Assembly (NCBI GenBank): GCA_020632715.1
Contig: JACKFA010000001.1
Span: 1,240,001-1,304,000 of the forward strand
Source: Deltaproteobacteria bacterium
GTDB lineage: Bacteria; Myxococcota_A; UBA9042; PHBI01
Direction of reading: 5' to 3'
Length of the DNA: 64,000 nucleotides
Shown: positions 32,101 to 41,295 of the stretch, in pieces
Numbering within the stretch: position 1 is the first letter of the stretch
How the letters are laid out: each line of letters opens with the position of its first letter
Notes under the pieces: generated by a model
What the model was told of the DNA's origin: nothing
What the model saw: the letters and a program-made list of their open reading frames with translations, nothing else
Database searches by the model: none
Made by a program: the position numbers and the translations under genes

Positions 32101-33450
32101 CTACCGGGAGGTATACCCGAAACGGCGGCTCCCCGTCGCCTCCGGGTCGGGCTCGAGGTACCGCACGTCGATGGCGCCGCCCTCCTCGACGTGCGCGTCG
32201 GCGCAGGCCGCGCCCGCGGCGACGTCGACGGCGAGGTAGGGATAGACCGCCTCGTCTATGTCGCCCGCCGCGACGCCGCCGGGCTCGACCGACGCAGGTG
32301 CCACGGTCGCGCGGGTCGACACCCGACACCGGCTCCCCAGGCGCTCCGCGGGCACGACGACCGGCACGACCCAGCGCCTCGAGCCGATCACGCCGGCCTC
32401 GCCGCTCACGGTGACGTCGGCCGCGACCTCGCCGGCCGCGAGCGGGTCGATCACGACGTCGTCGCCGCCGTCGTCACACGCCAGCACCACCGCGTCCATG
32501 AGCAGGGCCGGCGCCTCGGGTTCGTCGTCCTCGCACGCGATCTCGAGCGCGCCCTCGCCCGCGGCCTCGCCGCAGGTCCAGCCGGCGCGGCAGCGGCGCG
32601 AGCCGAGCCGCACGGCGCCGGCGGCGTCGTCGTCGGCCCGCCACGCGGGGACGACGGCGAGCTCCACGCGGCCGAGCGCGAGGTCGCACGTCGCTGGCAC
32701 CACGACCGCCGGCGGCGGCCACCACGCGAGGGCGCCCTCGGGCGCGTCCGAGCCCCACGCGCCGGGCCTCGTCGGCGGCGCCGCGTACAAGCCGACGAGG
32801 CGCACCTCGACGGTCTGAGCGGCGCCCCGGCGCTCGCAGAACACCGGCTGCCGGCCGCGGAACTCCGCGACGATCCTCACGTTCCAGTCGAAGTCGCCGC
32901 TCGGGAAGCGCCCGGACGCGTCCCACAGCGTCGCCGGCCCGTCGCGCCCGACCTCGGCGTCGAGGTCCAGCATCAGCCGGCCGACCGGCGGCGGCGCCAT
33001 CCTCACGTCGTCGCCGAGGTCGATCGAGACCTCGACGACCGCCCCGGCGACGCAGTCGGCGACCGCCTCGACCGCCGTCGGGTCGAGCGGGTTCCGCGCG
33101 ACGAGCTCCTCGCCCACGCCGACCGCCGTTGGGAAGAAGCCGCTGACGCGCGCGATGACGAAGACCTGCCCCGCGCCGGGATCACACTCGAAGACCGCGC
33201 GCCCGACGAAGCGATCGTCGATCCCCGTCGCCGTGAGCGCGACACGCGCGAGCTGCTCGCCGAGCAGCCCCTCCGTCGCCCGAGCGGTGAGCTCCACGAC
33301 GGGGACCGCGTCCTCGCGGGAGCGGAGGTGCGGCAGCACGACGATCGTGCCAGGGCCGGCGTCCTCGCCGTCCGCGCAGGCGCCGGGCGCGGCGGCGGCG
33401 AGGCCGAGGCACAGGGCCACTCCGAGGGCCCGCCGGCGCCGGGTCGTCAC
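32101..33450 (-). CDS. Lipoprotein of the seven-member paralogous family (member C)
   Basis: 449 residues, GTG start at 33450 overlapping member D's stop by four bases. Lipobox PGAC. The N-terminal domain includes FVGRAVFECDPGAGQVFV and GFFPTAVGVGEEL. The middle domain has TLWDASGRFPSGDFDWNVRI. The C-terminal domain has ALLMDAVVLACDDGGDDV, VIDPLAAGEVAADV, SRRWVVPVVVPAERLGSRCR and AVYPYLAVDVAAGAACA. Same domain order as B, D, F and G but with an altered DDLVV motif (DAVVLACDDGG). Function unknown. Confidence 0.82.
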   Translation of the reverse strand: MTTRRRRALGVALCLGLAAAAPGACADGEDAGPGTIVVLPHLRSREDAVPVVELTARATEGLLGEQLARVALTATGIDDRFVGRAVFECDPGAGQVFVIARVSGFFPTAVGVGEELVARNPLDPTAVEAVADCVAGAVVEVSIDLGDDVRMAPPPVGRLMLDLDAEVGRDGPATLWDASGRFPSGDFDWNVRIVAEFRGRQPVFCERRGAAQTVEVRLVGLYAAPPTRPGAWGSDAPEGALAWWPPPAVVVPATCDLALGRVELAVVPAWRADDDAAGAVRLGSRRCRAGWTCGEAAGEGALEIACEDDEPEAPALLMDAVVLACDDGGDDVVIDPLAAGEVAADVTVSGEAGVIGSRRWVVPVVVPAERLGSRCRVSTRATVAPASVEPGGVAAGDIDEAVYPYLAVDVAAGAACADAHVEEGGAIDVRYLEPDPEATGSRRFGYTSR

Positions 33451-34784
33451 TCGACGGCGTCCGAGCGCGAGCTCAGGGTGCCGACGCCGTTCGTCTCCGG
33501 CTCGGCGTAGACCACGCCGAGGCCGTCATCGCCGAGGCTCAGCGGCGCGCACGGGACGCCCACGGCGCTCTCGAGCTCGATGATCGGGAAGACGACGCCG
33601 AGCGCCGCCGAGAGGTCCCAGGGCATCCCCGACGACAGCGACACGAAGGTGGCCCGCGCGTGGACCTCGCAGATCCCGACGCCCGTGATGTCGACCGGCA
33701 CGACCCAGCGCGTCTCCCCATCCGCGACCGTGACCTCACCGGCGTCGACGGGTGACACGTCGTGGGCCTGGCCGTCCTCGCAGCCCGCGAAGATCGGCGA
33801 CATCAGGATGATCGCGTCGTCGCCCCGACAGGCGACCTCGAACGCGGGCGCGCCCTCGGCCGGGCACCGCCACGCCGCGGTGCAGGTGCCGGCCCCCGTG
33901 TCCACGGCCGGCTGCCCGCCGACGTCGGCGGGGCGCAGCGCGGCGACGACGTCGACCTGGGTGATGACGTCGACGCTCGGCTGGCACGGGATACCCTGCT
34001 CGACGGCGGGCAGCCCCCAGGTCTCGAGAGCCCCGGCCGGCACAGGGCCTCCCCACTCGCCCGCGCGCGGGTCACTCGGCTCGACGCGGTCGGCGAAGAC
34101 GCCGACGAGCTCGACGCGCACGGCCTTGGGGCCCTTGACCGTGCACGGGCCCACGACCGACGCCCGCCCGGCGCCGTCGCCGAACTGGCTGCTCGAGACG
34201 CGCTGCCGCCACTCGACCTCGCCCGTGGCGGGGTCCCTGAGCTCGACGTCGACGACGGCGTCGCCGAGCGGCTCGCCGGCGGCCACCGCGATCTCCACCT
34301 CGACGAACCCGACGTCGCTCGGGCGCGTCGGGAGGACGTCGCCCTCGGTCCACATCTCGAGCTGCACGGTCGTGCGCTCGCCCGCGAGGCACACGGCCTC
34401 GATGGAGCCCTTCGTCACGCCGAAGGCGGCCTGGATCTCGGGGGTTGTCCCGGCGGGGACCTCGGTCGGCAGGAACCCGACGAGGTTCGCGTCGATGAAG
34501 GCGGGCGTCCGGTCGGGCTGGCACGGGAGCACGACGCGCCCGCTGTAGAGCCCGGCGCCGGCGGCGACGAGGCTCACGCGCACGGCCTCGGGGATCCCGG
34601 TCTCGCGGTCGAAGCGGCTGACGTCCGCGATGGGGATCCCGGGGATGTCCGAGTGGAGGAGGATCTGCACGACGATCGCGGGCTCGACGGGCTCGGCGGC
34701 CGTCGTGGCCTCGTCGGCGCAGGCGGCGGCGAGGAGACCCGCGGCGGCGAGGGTCGCGAGGGTGACGGCGAGGCGTTGTCCCAT
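33447..34784 (-). CDS. Lipoprotein of the seven-member paralogous family (member D)
   Basis: 445 residues from ATG 34784 (lipobox AAAC). The first domain reads PAIVVQILLHSDIPGIPIAD, then GRVVLPCQPDRTPAFIDANL and GFLPTEVPAGTTPEIQ. The middle domain reads LGDAVVDVELRDPATGEVEW and SSQFGDGAGRASVVGPC. The third domain keeps TRWVVPVDITGVGICEVHAR and VVFPIIELESAVGVPC. The signature MDDLVV-C-DDGG is degenerate here (IILMSPIFAGCEDGQAH). Start region: TAGACT lies just upstream and could be a -10; the 98 bases between this gene and member E may hold its promoter. Confidence 0.82.
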   Translation of the reverse strand: MGQRLAVTLATLAAAGLLAAACADEATTAAEPVEPAIVVQILLHSDIPGIPIADVSRFDRETGIPEAVRVSLVAAGAGLYSGRVVLPCQPDRTPAFIDANLVGFLPTEVPAGTTPEIQAAFGVTKGSIEAVCLAGERTTVQLEMWTEGDVLPTRPSDVGFVEVEIAVAAGEPLGDAVVDVELRDPATGEVEWRQRVSSSQFGDGAGRASVVGPCTVKGPKAVRVELVGVFADRVEPSDPRAGEWGGPVPAGALETWGLPAVEQGIPCQPSVDVITQVDVVAALRPADVGGQPAVDTGAGTCTAAWRCPAEGAPAFEVACRGDDAIILMSPIFAGCEDGQAHDVSPVDAGEVTVADGETRWVVPVDITGVGICEVHARATFVSLSSGMPWDLSAALGVVFPIIELESAVGVPCAPLSLGDDGLGVVYAEPETNGVGTLSSRSDAVE

Positions 34785-34882
34785 GGCGATGGAGTCTACG
34801 ACAAACCGCGCGGTCGGTCCCGCGGTCGGCACGGAGGCGACCGGTCGCGCTCCGGCTCGCCGTCGGCTCGGGCGGCGGCGCG

Positions 34883-35389
34883 TCAGGGCTCCACGATGGC
34901 GAGCTTCAGCGTGAGGATGTGGTGGACCGCGGTCGCGCACACCGACTCGGCGACGAACTCGCTCGACCGGGTCTCGTGCAGCGTGGCCTCCCCGTCCGGC
35001 GGGACGCTCGCGGGCAGGTACCCGAGGACGCGCGCGCCGAGCACGACGCGCGTCCCCACCGCCGGATCGCAGTCGAAGAGCAGGCGCCCGGCGTAGTTGC
35101 CCCCGCCGGCGTCCACGAGGCTCGTGATCTCCGTCGCGACGACCCCGTTCACGATGGCGTCGCGGCGGGTCACCTCGACGACGGGGACGATGTCCGCGAC
35201 GTTCGAGCGGAGCGCGATCCGGACGTCGATCCCCGGCGCGAAGGGCTCGGAGGGCGCGTGACCGCCGCCGCCGCCGTCGGCGCAGCCCGGCGCGCCCAGG
35301 GTGAGCGCCAGGGCCGCGAGCAGCGCGCGCAGCGAGCGGCGGGTCGCGCGTCCCGCCGCCGGCGCGGGTGTCGTCGCGCTGGCGCTCAT
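34883..35389 (-). CDS. Short lipoprotein of the paralogous family (member E, N-terminal domain only)
   Basis: 168 residues, lipobox GAPGC. It corresponds only to the first domain of its relatives: PGIDVRIALRSNVADIVPVV, then YAGRLLFDCDPAVGTRVVLG and GYLPASVPPDGEATLHE. It then stops cleanly with TLKLAIVEP. Its ATG overlaps the stop of member F (ATGA), so it is probably translated rather than a decayed remnant. The standalone form suggests the first domain folds and works independently. Confidence 0.78.
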   Translation of the reverse strand: MSASATTPAPAAGRATRRSLRALLAALALTLGAPGCADGGGGGHAPSEPFAPGIDVRIALRSNVADIVPVVEVTRRDAIVNGVVATEITSLVDAGGGNYAGRLLFDCDPAVGTRVVLGARVLGYLPASVPPDGEATLHETRSSEFVAESVCATAVHHILTLKLAIVEP

Positions 35390-36777
35390 GGCAGCCGATG
35401 GGGGAAGCGGGTCGGCTCGGACGCCTCGGCGCTCGTGTAGCCGACCTGGAGCGGCCCCTCGCCGAGGCGATGGGAGACGCACGACGACGCCGAGCTCATC
35501 GACGCGCCGAGCGTGAGGACCGGGTAGGCCACGCCGCCAGGGACGCCGAGGTCGACGACGTCGAGCCCCGGCCCGTCGCCGCCGCTCGACTCGACGAGGA
35601 CCCGCGTCTTCATTCCGCACGCGATGTGGCTCCGGACGCGCACCGGGATGACCCAGCGCGTCTCGACGCCCGCGTCGGTCTCGCGGGTGCTGACCGTGGC
35701 GTCCCTGAGCGGGTCGATCGCGCTCGACCAGCCATCCGAGCACACGACCGTGAGGTCGTCCGCGGCGAGGCGCGCCGGGGCCGGCCCCGTGCACACCACC
35801 TCGAAGGCGGGGTCGTCCTCCGGGGCGCTCGGGCAGGTCGACGCGGTGTCGCAGACCATCGATCCCACGCGGAGCAGGTCGCGACCGTCGTCCCCGGGCT
35901 CTCGCAGCGCCGGGGCGACGACCACGACGCTCGTCGCCGTGTCCTCGCCGCAGGGCACGAGCAGCCTCGCGCCGGGGTTCCCCCAGATCCGCAGCGCGCC
36001 CGGCGGCGGGAGCTCGCCGAACCCGCGCGACGCCGCGTCCGCGACGGGAGAAGACCACGCGCCGACCAGGTTGACCGTGAGCGTCGTCGTGGGGTCCGGG
36101 CCGCACGGCCCGACGAAGCGGACGCCGTCGGGGTCGGCGGCGCCGAAGAGGCGGGCGCGCGAAACGGCGTCGAAGAGCCCGCCCGCGACGGACACGTCGA
36201 AGGCCGCGTCGGCGAACGCCGCGCCGCCCGGGGCGCGGACCACCGCCTCGACGACGCCGCGCTGCACGGGCGTCCCGATGATGTCGGCGCCGTCCACGAC
36301 GAGCAGCACGTCGAGCGGCGTGCGCTCCCCCAGGACGCAGGGCGACGTCGCCGAGCTCTGCGCGAAGCCGAAGGGCGGCCCGAGCGCTGGCGCGGCGCCG
36401 GCCGGCACCGTCGTCGGGAAGACGCCCACGTGCTCGGCGAAGACCGTGATGGACGGCGTGAACTCGGGGTCGCAGGCGATCACGGTGCGGCCCACCCAGG
36501 TGTCGTGGTCCGGGCTCGCCGGGACGAGGCTCAGGCGGACGGCGTTGGGCGGCGGCGGGGCCTCTCCGACCGGGAAGACCCCGAGGTCCGGGTCGAGGAC
36601 GCCGAAGTGGCCCACGTCGACGATGGGGACGCCGTCGAGCCCCGCGGGGGTGAGGAGCGTCACCCGCACGACGACCGCGGGCTCGACGGGTTCCTCGGGA
36701 GGCGGGGCCGCGTCCGCGCAGGCGGCGAGCGCGAGCGCGAGCGCTGCGAGCGCGGCGGTTCGGGACGAGCGGGACAT
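35386..36777 (-). CDS. Lipoprotein of the seven-member paralogous family (member F)
   Basis: 463 residues from ATG 36777, lipobox LAAC. First domain: EPAVVVRVTLLTPAGLDGVP, then GRTVIACDPEFTPSITVFAE and GVFPTTVPAGAAPALGP. Middle: FADAAFDVSVAGGLFDAVSR. Third: RLAADDLTVVCSDGWSSAID, TRWVIPVRVRSHIACGMKTR and GVAYPVLTLGASMSSASSC, ending EGPLQVGYTSAEAS. A TATGCT at about 36784-36789 on the minus strand may be the -10 of this gene. Lies 56 bases after member G and overlaps member E. Confidence 0.82.
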   Translation of the reverse strand: MSRSSRTAALAALALALAACADAAPPPEEPVEPAVVVRVTLLTPAGLDGVPIVDVGHFGVLDPDLGVFPVGEAPPPPNAVRLSLVPASPDHDTWVGRTVIACDPEFTPSITVFAEHVGVFPTTVPAGAAPALGPPFGFAQSSATSPCVLGERTPLDVLLVVDGADIIGTPVQRGVVEAVVRAPGGAAFADAAFDVSVAGGLFDAVSRARLFGAADPDGVRFVGPCGPDPTTTLTVNLVGAWSSPVADAASRGFGELPPPGALRIWGNPGARLLVPCGEDTATSVVVVAPALREPGDDGRDLLRVGSMVCDTASTCPSAPEDDPAFEVVCTGPAPARLAADDLTVVCSDGWSSAIDPLRDATVSTRETDAGVETRWVIPVRVRSHIACGMKTRVLVESSGGDGPGLDVVDLGVPGGVAYPVLTLGASMSSASSCVSHRLGEGPLQVGYTSAEASEPTRFPHRLP

Positions 36778-36833
36778 GGCGCGCCGAGCATAGCCCGACC
36801 GCGCGGTCGATGAACGACCGGAATGCTGGCGCC

Positions 36834-38219
36834 TCACGGCGCCCGGTGCGCGAGCGCGGTCGACGCGGGCGCGCCGACGTCGGTGTAGATGACGGCGAGC
36901 CCCTCGTCGCCGAGATGGCGCGCCTCGCACGCGACCCCGGCCCCGACCGGCAGGTCGACGGCGATGAGCGGGTAGATCACGCCGGCGGGGACGACGCCCT
37001 CGACGGTGCCCGGCGGGTCCGTGTCGGGCTCGCCGGGGCTCTCGACGAGCGCGCGCGTCACGACGCGGCAGCGCGCGTGGTCGGCGGCGTCGACCGGGAC
37101 GCGCAGCCGAATCGTCCCGGCGACGCTGCCTTCCGGCACGGCGAGCTCGCCGTCCGCGCGCGGGTCGACGCGGAGGACGGCGCCGTCGTCGCAGCGGACG
37201 ACGAGGTCGTCCATCGCGAGCCGCGGCGCGGCCTCGCCGAAGCACGTGAGGTCGAGCGCCGGGAGCTCGTCACCGGCCTCCGCGCAGCGCCACGCCACGG
37301 TGCAGGTGGTCGGGCCGACGCGGATGGCGTCCTGGCCGTCGGGTTGGGCCACGCGGAGCCCCATGACGACGCCGACGTCGGCGAAGCCGAGGGCGCCGGG
37401 GGCGCAGTCGACGGCGCGCGCCGAGGGCTCGTGCTCCCAGACGCGGTAGGCCTCTCGCGGCGCCGGCCCCCCGTAGACGCTCTCGGCGGCCGCCGCGCGC
37501 GCCTCGCCGGGCCACGCCCCGAGCACCGCGACCGCGAGCGTGGCGACCCCGCTCGCCGGGCACGCGCCGACGACGCTGCGGCGGATGGGCGCGCGCTCGA
37601 GCTCGCTCACGAACTGGCGGCGGGTCCAGCTCGGCGCGCCGTCGTCGCCGAGGAGCGCGAGGTCGACCCCGATGTCGCCGACCTTCGCGGCGCCGCCGAT
37701 CCCGTGGAGGCCGATGTCGAGGCGGCCGGGGCCCGCGGGCTCCGGGAGGTCGTCCGGGAGGCTCGCGCGGAGGCGCAGCGACACCGGCGTGCTCTTCCCG
37801 CGCCGGCACGCGACGCCGTCCTCGACCGGCTGCGGTAGCCCGAAGCCGTGGAGCGCGGGCGTCACGCCGGCCGCGACGGCGCGCGGCAGGAAGCCGTCGA
37901 ACACGGCGACGAGGCTGTCGGGGGCGCTGAGCCCGGGCTCGCACGGGAAGCTCGCGCGCGCCGCGAAGACGCCGGGCGCCCCCGTCGGCGCAAAGATCAC
38001 CGAGCGCAGCTCGGCCGCGCCGTTCTTCGAGGCGAGGGTCACGGTGCCGACCGGGAGCCCGTCGATCGCGACCGGGAGCTCAATCTCGAGCGCCACGTCG
38101 ATCGTGGCGACGAGGGGCTCGTCGCCCGTCGCGGGCTCATCGGCGCAGGCGGGGACGAGCAGCAGCAGGCCGAGGACGGCGCTCGCAGCGAGCAGGACGC
38201 GGGGGGCGAGGGAGCGCAT
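36834..38219 (-). CDS. Lipoprotein of the seven-member paralogous family (member G)
   Basis: 461 residues from ATG 38219, lipobox LVPAC. First domain: VALEIELPVAIDGLPVGTVT, then ARASFPCEPGLSAPDSLVAV and GFLPRAVAAGVTPALHGFGL. Middle: KVGDIGVDLALLGDDGAPSW. Third: APRLAMDDLVVRCDDGAVLR, TIRLRVPVDAADHARCRVVTR, GVIYPLIAVDLPVGAGVAC and EGLAVIYTDVGAPA. First gene of the minus-strand lipoprotein run; it is divergent from the Wzm gene across 100 bases, where TACGGT/TAGCGC sequences could serve as -10 elements on either strand. Confidence 0.82.
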   Translation of the reverse strand: MRSLAPRVLLAASAVLGLLLLVPACADEPATGDEPLVATIDVALEIELPVAIDGLPVGTVTLASKNGAAELRSVIFAPTGAPGVFAARASFPCEPGLSAPDSLVAVFDGFLPRAVAAGVTPALHGFGLPQPVEDGVACRRGKSTPVSLRLRASLPDDLPEPAGPGRLDIGLHGIGGAAKVGDIGVDLALLGDDGAPSWTRRQFVSELERAPIRRSVVGACPASGVATLAVAVLGAWPGEARAAAAESVYGGPAPREAYRVWEHEPSARAVDCAPGALGFADVGVVMGLRVAQPDGQDAIRVGPTTCTVAWRCAEAGDELPALDLTCFGEAAPRLAMDDLVVRCDDGAVLRVDPRADGELAVPEGSVAGTIRLRVPVDAADHARCRVVTRALVESPGEPDTDPPGTVEGVVPAGVIYPLIAVDLPVGAGVACEARHLGDEGLAVIYTDVGAPASTALAHRAP

Positions 38220-38319
38220 GGGGACACGGTAGCGCGCTACGGTCGAGGGCGAAAGTCGGCGGTCGGATGGTCCGCGAGGGGTGGTGCGCGGCGGCGGCGC
38301 CTCGGTTATCGTCGCGCGC

Positions 38320-39138
38320 ATGGAAAGGATCATCGAGCCCGGCGCCTCGCAGCGGGACTACTGGCGCGAGCTCTGGCAGCGGCGCGGCCTCATCACGCAC
38401 ATGGCGTGGTCGGACATCGTCGTCCGCTACAAGCAGACCTACCTCGGCCTCGCCTGGGCGCTCTTCCAGCCCGTCGTGAGCGTCATCGTCTTCACGCTCG
38501 TCTTCTCGCGCCTCGCGCGCCTCCCGAGCGTCGGCGGCGCCCCCTACCCGCTCATGGTCTTCGGCGCCGTCCTGCCGTGGCAGCTCTTCGCGACCGGCCT
38601 CACGAGCGTCGCCAACTCGCTCATCTATCACCGGGATCTCGTCACCGGCATCTACTTCCCGCGCCTCGTCCTCCCGCTGAAGGCGCTCGCCGTGTCGCTC
38701 CACAACACGCTCATCTCGCTCGGGCTCCTGCTCGTGGCGCTCGTCGCCTACGGCTACCTGCCCGACTGGCGCGTCGTCACGCTCCCGCTCTTCCTCCTGC
38801 TCGCGTGCGCCGCCGCCATGGCGCTCGGCCTCTGGATCGCCATCCTCAACGTCCGCTACCGCGACTTCCAGTACCTCGTGCCCTACTTCCTGCAGGTCGC
38901 GATGTACATCTCGCCCGTCGGCTTCTCGACCGACATCGTCCCGTGGAAGTGGCGCTTCCTGTACTCGCTGAACCCGATGGTCGGCGCCATCGACGGCGCG
39001 CGCTGGGCCCTCTTCCACGGCGCCGCCTACGTCCACCCGCTCTCGCTGCCCATCTCCGTCGCCGTGACGCTGCTCCTCCTCGCGGGCGGCGTGCGCTACT
39101 TCCGGCGCAGCGAGGGCGCCTTCGCGGACAGGATCTGA
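38320..39138 (+). CDS. wzm: ABC-2 polysaccharide exporter permease (Wzm type)
   Basis: 272 residues with six membrane segments. The N-terminal amphipathic region (YWRELWQRRGLITHMAWSDI) and VRYKQTYLGLAWALFQPV are the conserved start of the polysaccharide/O-antigen ABC-2 permeases, and LNVRYRDFQYLVPYFLQVAM with PVGFSTDIVPWKWRFLYSLN is the conserved exit region. Start set at ATG 38320; there is no clear Shine-Dalgarno, but TATCGT lies close upstream. Three bases separate it from the ATPase gene. It would form the membrane channel that moves a lipid-linked glycan to the periplasm. Confidence 0.92.
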   Translation: MERIIEPGASQRDYWRELWQRRGLITHMAWSDIVVRYKQTYLGLAWALFQPVVSVIVFTLVFSRLARLPSVGGAPYPLMVFGAVLPWQLFATGLTSVANSLIYHRDLVTGIYFPRLVLPLKALAVSLHNTLISLGLLLVALVAYGYLPDWRVVTLPLFLLLACAAAMALGLWIAILNVRYRDFQYLVPYFLQVAMYISPVGFSTDIVPWKWRFLYSLNPMVGAIDGARWALFHGAAYVHPLSLPISVAVTLLLLAGGVRYFRRSEGAFADRI

Positions 39139-39141
39139 GCG

Positions 39142-40449
39142 ATGGCGGCGACCGGTCACGGAGATGAGCCCATCATCGAGGCGCGCGGCCTCGGCAAGCG
39201 CTACGACATCGTGCGCGACCCGCGGAAGAGCGACTGGATCATCAACGACGTCGTCCGCACCGTCGGCGACGTCGCGCGCCTGCTCGTCCCGTGGCGCCGC
39301 CGCCCGCGCGCCGAGCGGCAGGTCGAGGCGCTCTGGGCGCTCCGGGACGTCACCTTCGACGTCGCGCGCGGCGAGGTCCTCGGCCTCGTCGGCCACAACG
39401 GCGCCGGCAAGACCACGCTCCTCCGGGTGCTCTCGCGCATCACCGACCCGACCGAGGGGCGCGCCGTCGTGCGCGGGCGCCTCCAGAGCCTGCTCGAGGT
39501 CGGCATCGGCTTCCACCAGGAGCTCACCGGGCGCGAGAACGTCTACCTCAAGGCCGCCATCCACGGGCTCCCGAAGCAGGCCGTCGCGCGCGTGCTCGAC
39601 GCCATCGTCGCGTTCGCCGAGGTCGAGCAGTTCATCGACACGCCGATGAAGCGCTACTCGGCGGGGATGCGGAGCCGCCTCGGGCTCGCCATCGGCATGT
39701 TCCTCGAGCACGAGGTGCTCGTGGTCGACGAGGCGCTCGCGGTCGGCGACGCCCGCTTCCGCGCGCGGGCGATGGCCCGGATCCGTGAGGCGGCGCGCGA
39801 GCACGGCACGACCACGCTCTTCGTCTCCCACGACCTCGGGCAGATCCGCGAGCTCTGCCCGCGCTCGCTCCTCATGGAGCGCGGGCGCGTCATCGCCGAC
39901 GGGCCGACGCCCGAGGTCCTCGACCGCTACCTCGAGCCCGACGCCGGCGACGACCTCGGCGCGACCCGCACGCTCCGCCCGGGTGAAAAGACACACTTCC
40001 GGCGCGTGCGGCTCATGTCGCCGGCCGGCGTCGCGTCCACGCGCTTCCGCGTCGGCGATCCGCTGCGCGTCGAGATGGGCGTCGTCGGCGTCGCCGGCAT
40101 GACGGACCTCGAGGCGCGCGTCGACGTCGAGACCCTGAACGGGCAGCGCCTCTTCCGCTTCCGCTCGGCCATGGTCGGGCTCGACCTCGGCGCGAGCGCG
40201 TCCTCGGCGCTGACGCTCGGCGCGACGATCGCGCACCTGCCGCTGACGCCAGGGCAGTACTGGGTGGGCGTCGAGCTCGGGCGCGGGCGCGGCACCATCG
40301 AGCGCGTCGAGCGCGCGCTGAAGCTCGAGGTGTCGCCGGCCGACCCCTACGGCCACGGTGAGGCGTTCGCCCCGCACGACGGCGCCGTCTGGGTCGAGGG
40401 CGCGTGGAGCGTGGAGGCGGGCGAGGCCGACGAGGCGCCCGCGCCGTGA
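39142..40449 (+). CDS. wzt: ABC polysaccharide exporter ATPase with Wzt C-terminal domain
   Basis: 435 residues. ATPase core: Walker A GHNGAGKTT near residue 89, YSAGMRSRLGLAI as the degenerate signature typical of this subfamily, Walker B VLVVDEALAVGD near residue 194, and switch His in LFVSHDLGQIRELC. Residues 275-425 form the extra C-terminal beta-sandwich (FRRVRLMSPAGVASTRFRVGD, then LTPGQYWVGVELGRG) that in Wzt proteins recognises the terminal sugar modification of the exported chain. Its presence suggests the glycan is completed and capped in the cytoplasm before export. The stop overlaps the next gene's GTG. Confidence 0.92.
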   Translation: MAATGHGDEPIIEARGLGKRYDIVRDPRKSDWIINDVVRTVGDVARLLVPWRRRPRAERQVEALWALRDVTFDVARGEVLGLVGHNGAGKTTLLRVLSRITDPTEGRAVVRGRLQSLLEVGIGFHQELTGRENVYLKAAIHGLPKQAVARVLDAIVAFAEVEQFIDTPMKRYSAGMRSRLGLAIGMFLEHEVLVVDEALAVGDARFRARAMARIREAAREHGTTTLFVSHDLGQIRELCPRSLLMERGRVIADGPTPEVLDRYLEPDAGDDLGATRTLRPGEKTHFRRVRLMSPAGVASTRFRVGDPLRVEMGVVGVAGMTDLEARVDVETLNGQRLFRFRSAMVGLDLGASASSALTLGATIAHLPLTPGQYWVGVELGRGRGTIERVERALKLEVSPADPYGHGEAFAPHDGAVWVEGAWSVEAGEADEAPAP

Positions 40450-41264
40450 GCGACGCGCTCGCCGGGCTCGACGTCGCGTGGCCGCGCCCGCGTCCCGCGC
40501 CGGGCGCTGCGTCGACCGGGCTCGTCATCACGACGTGGAACCGCCCGGGCTACGTGCGGCGGAGCTTCCGCTCGCTCGCGCGGAGCGGCCTCCGCGACGT
40601 CGTCGTGGTCGTGGTCGACGACGCGAGCGACGACCGGCGCACGCGCCGCCTCGTGCAGGACCTCGCGCTCCCCGTCCCCGTGGTGCGGATGTGGCGCCGC
40701 GAGCGGCGCGAGCCCGGGATCCACCGCGGGCTCCTCGCCGGCTGGTCGCTCTGCGCGGGCGAGCTCGGCTGCGAGCTCCTCGCGAACCTCGACTCCGACG
40801 CGATCGTCCGCCCCGGCTGGCTCGACGTCGAGCGCGCGCTCTTCCGGAGGGAGTCGGCGCGGCGCGGCGCGGTCGTCGTGACGGGCTTCCACGCGGTCCG
40901 CCACCGCGTGCGCGCGAGCCACGCGGACTTCCGCGAGAAGGAGAGCGTCGGCGGGATGAACCTGCTCTTCGACCGCGCGGTCTACGAGGCCCACGTGCGC
41001 GAGGCGCTCGCCGGGCGCAACTGGGACTGGCGGCTCGTGCGCGCGCTCGAGGCCGCGGGCGTGCCGATGCTCACGACGCGGCCGTCGGTCGCCCAGCACA
41101 TCGGGCGGCGCGGGCTCTTCTCGAGCGCGGAGCTCGGCTTCGACGTCGCGACCGACTGGTGGGTCGACGCGCCCGCGGTCGAGCTCGCGGCGCGCGCCGT
41201 GGGGCGCGCGAGCCGCGAGATTGTGCAGCGCACACGCGCGATCGTGAAGAAGCTGCGCGGCTGA
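40446..41264 (+). CDS. GT2-type glycosyltransferase
   Basis: 272 residues from GTG 40446 (GTGA overlap with wzt; upstream in-frame ATGs would overlap wzt heavily). GT-A features: GLVITTWNRPGYVRRSFRSLA, VVVVVDDASDDRRTRRLV and the DXD-like LLANLDSDAIVRPGWLD near residue 115. VGGMNLLFDRAVYEAHV and GRNWDWRLVRALEAAGVPML fit GT2 acceptor-side motifs. Probably adds a sugar to the glycan exported by the two preceding genes. The short sequence ATTGTGCAGCGCA near its end recurs in the GT4 gene at 30.66 kb. Confidence 0.88.
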   Translation: MSDALAGLDVAWPRPRPAPGAASTGLVITTWNRPGYVRRSFRSLARSGLRDVVVVVVDDASDDRRTRRLVQDLALPVPVVRMWRRERREPGIHRGLLAGWSLCAGELGCELLANLDSDAIVRPGWLDVERALFRRESARRGAVVVTGFHAVRHRVRASHADFREKESVGGMNLLFDRAVYEAHVREALAGRNWDWRLVRALEAAGVPMLTTRPSVAQHIGRRGLFSSAELGFDVATDWWVDAPAVELAARAVGRASREIVQRTRAIVKKLRG

Positions 41265-41295
41265 GCGCCGAAGTCATATTGCGATGCAACATGAG

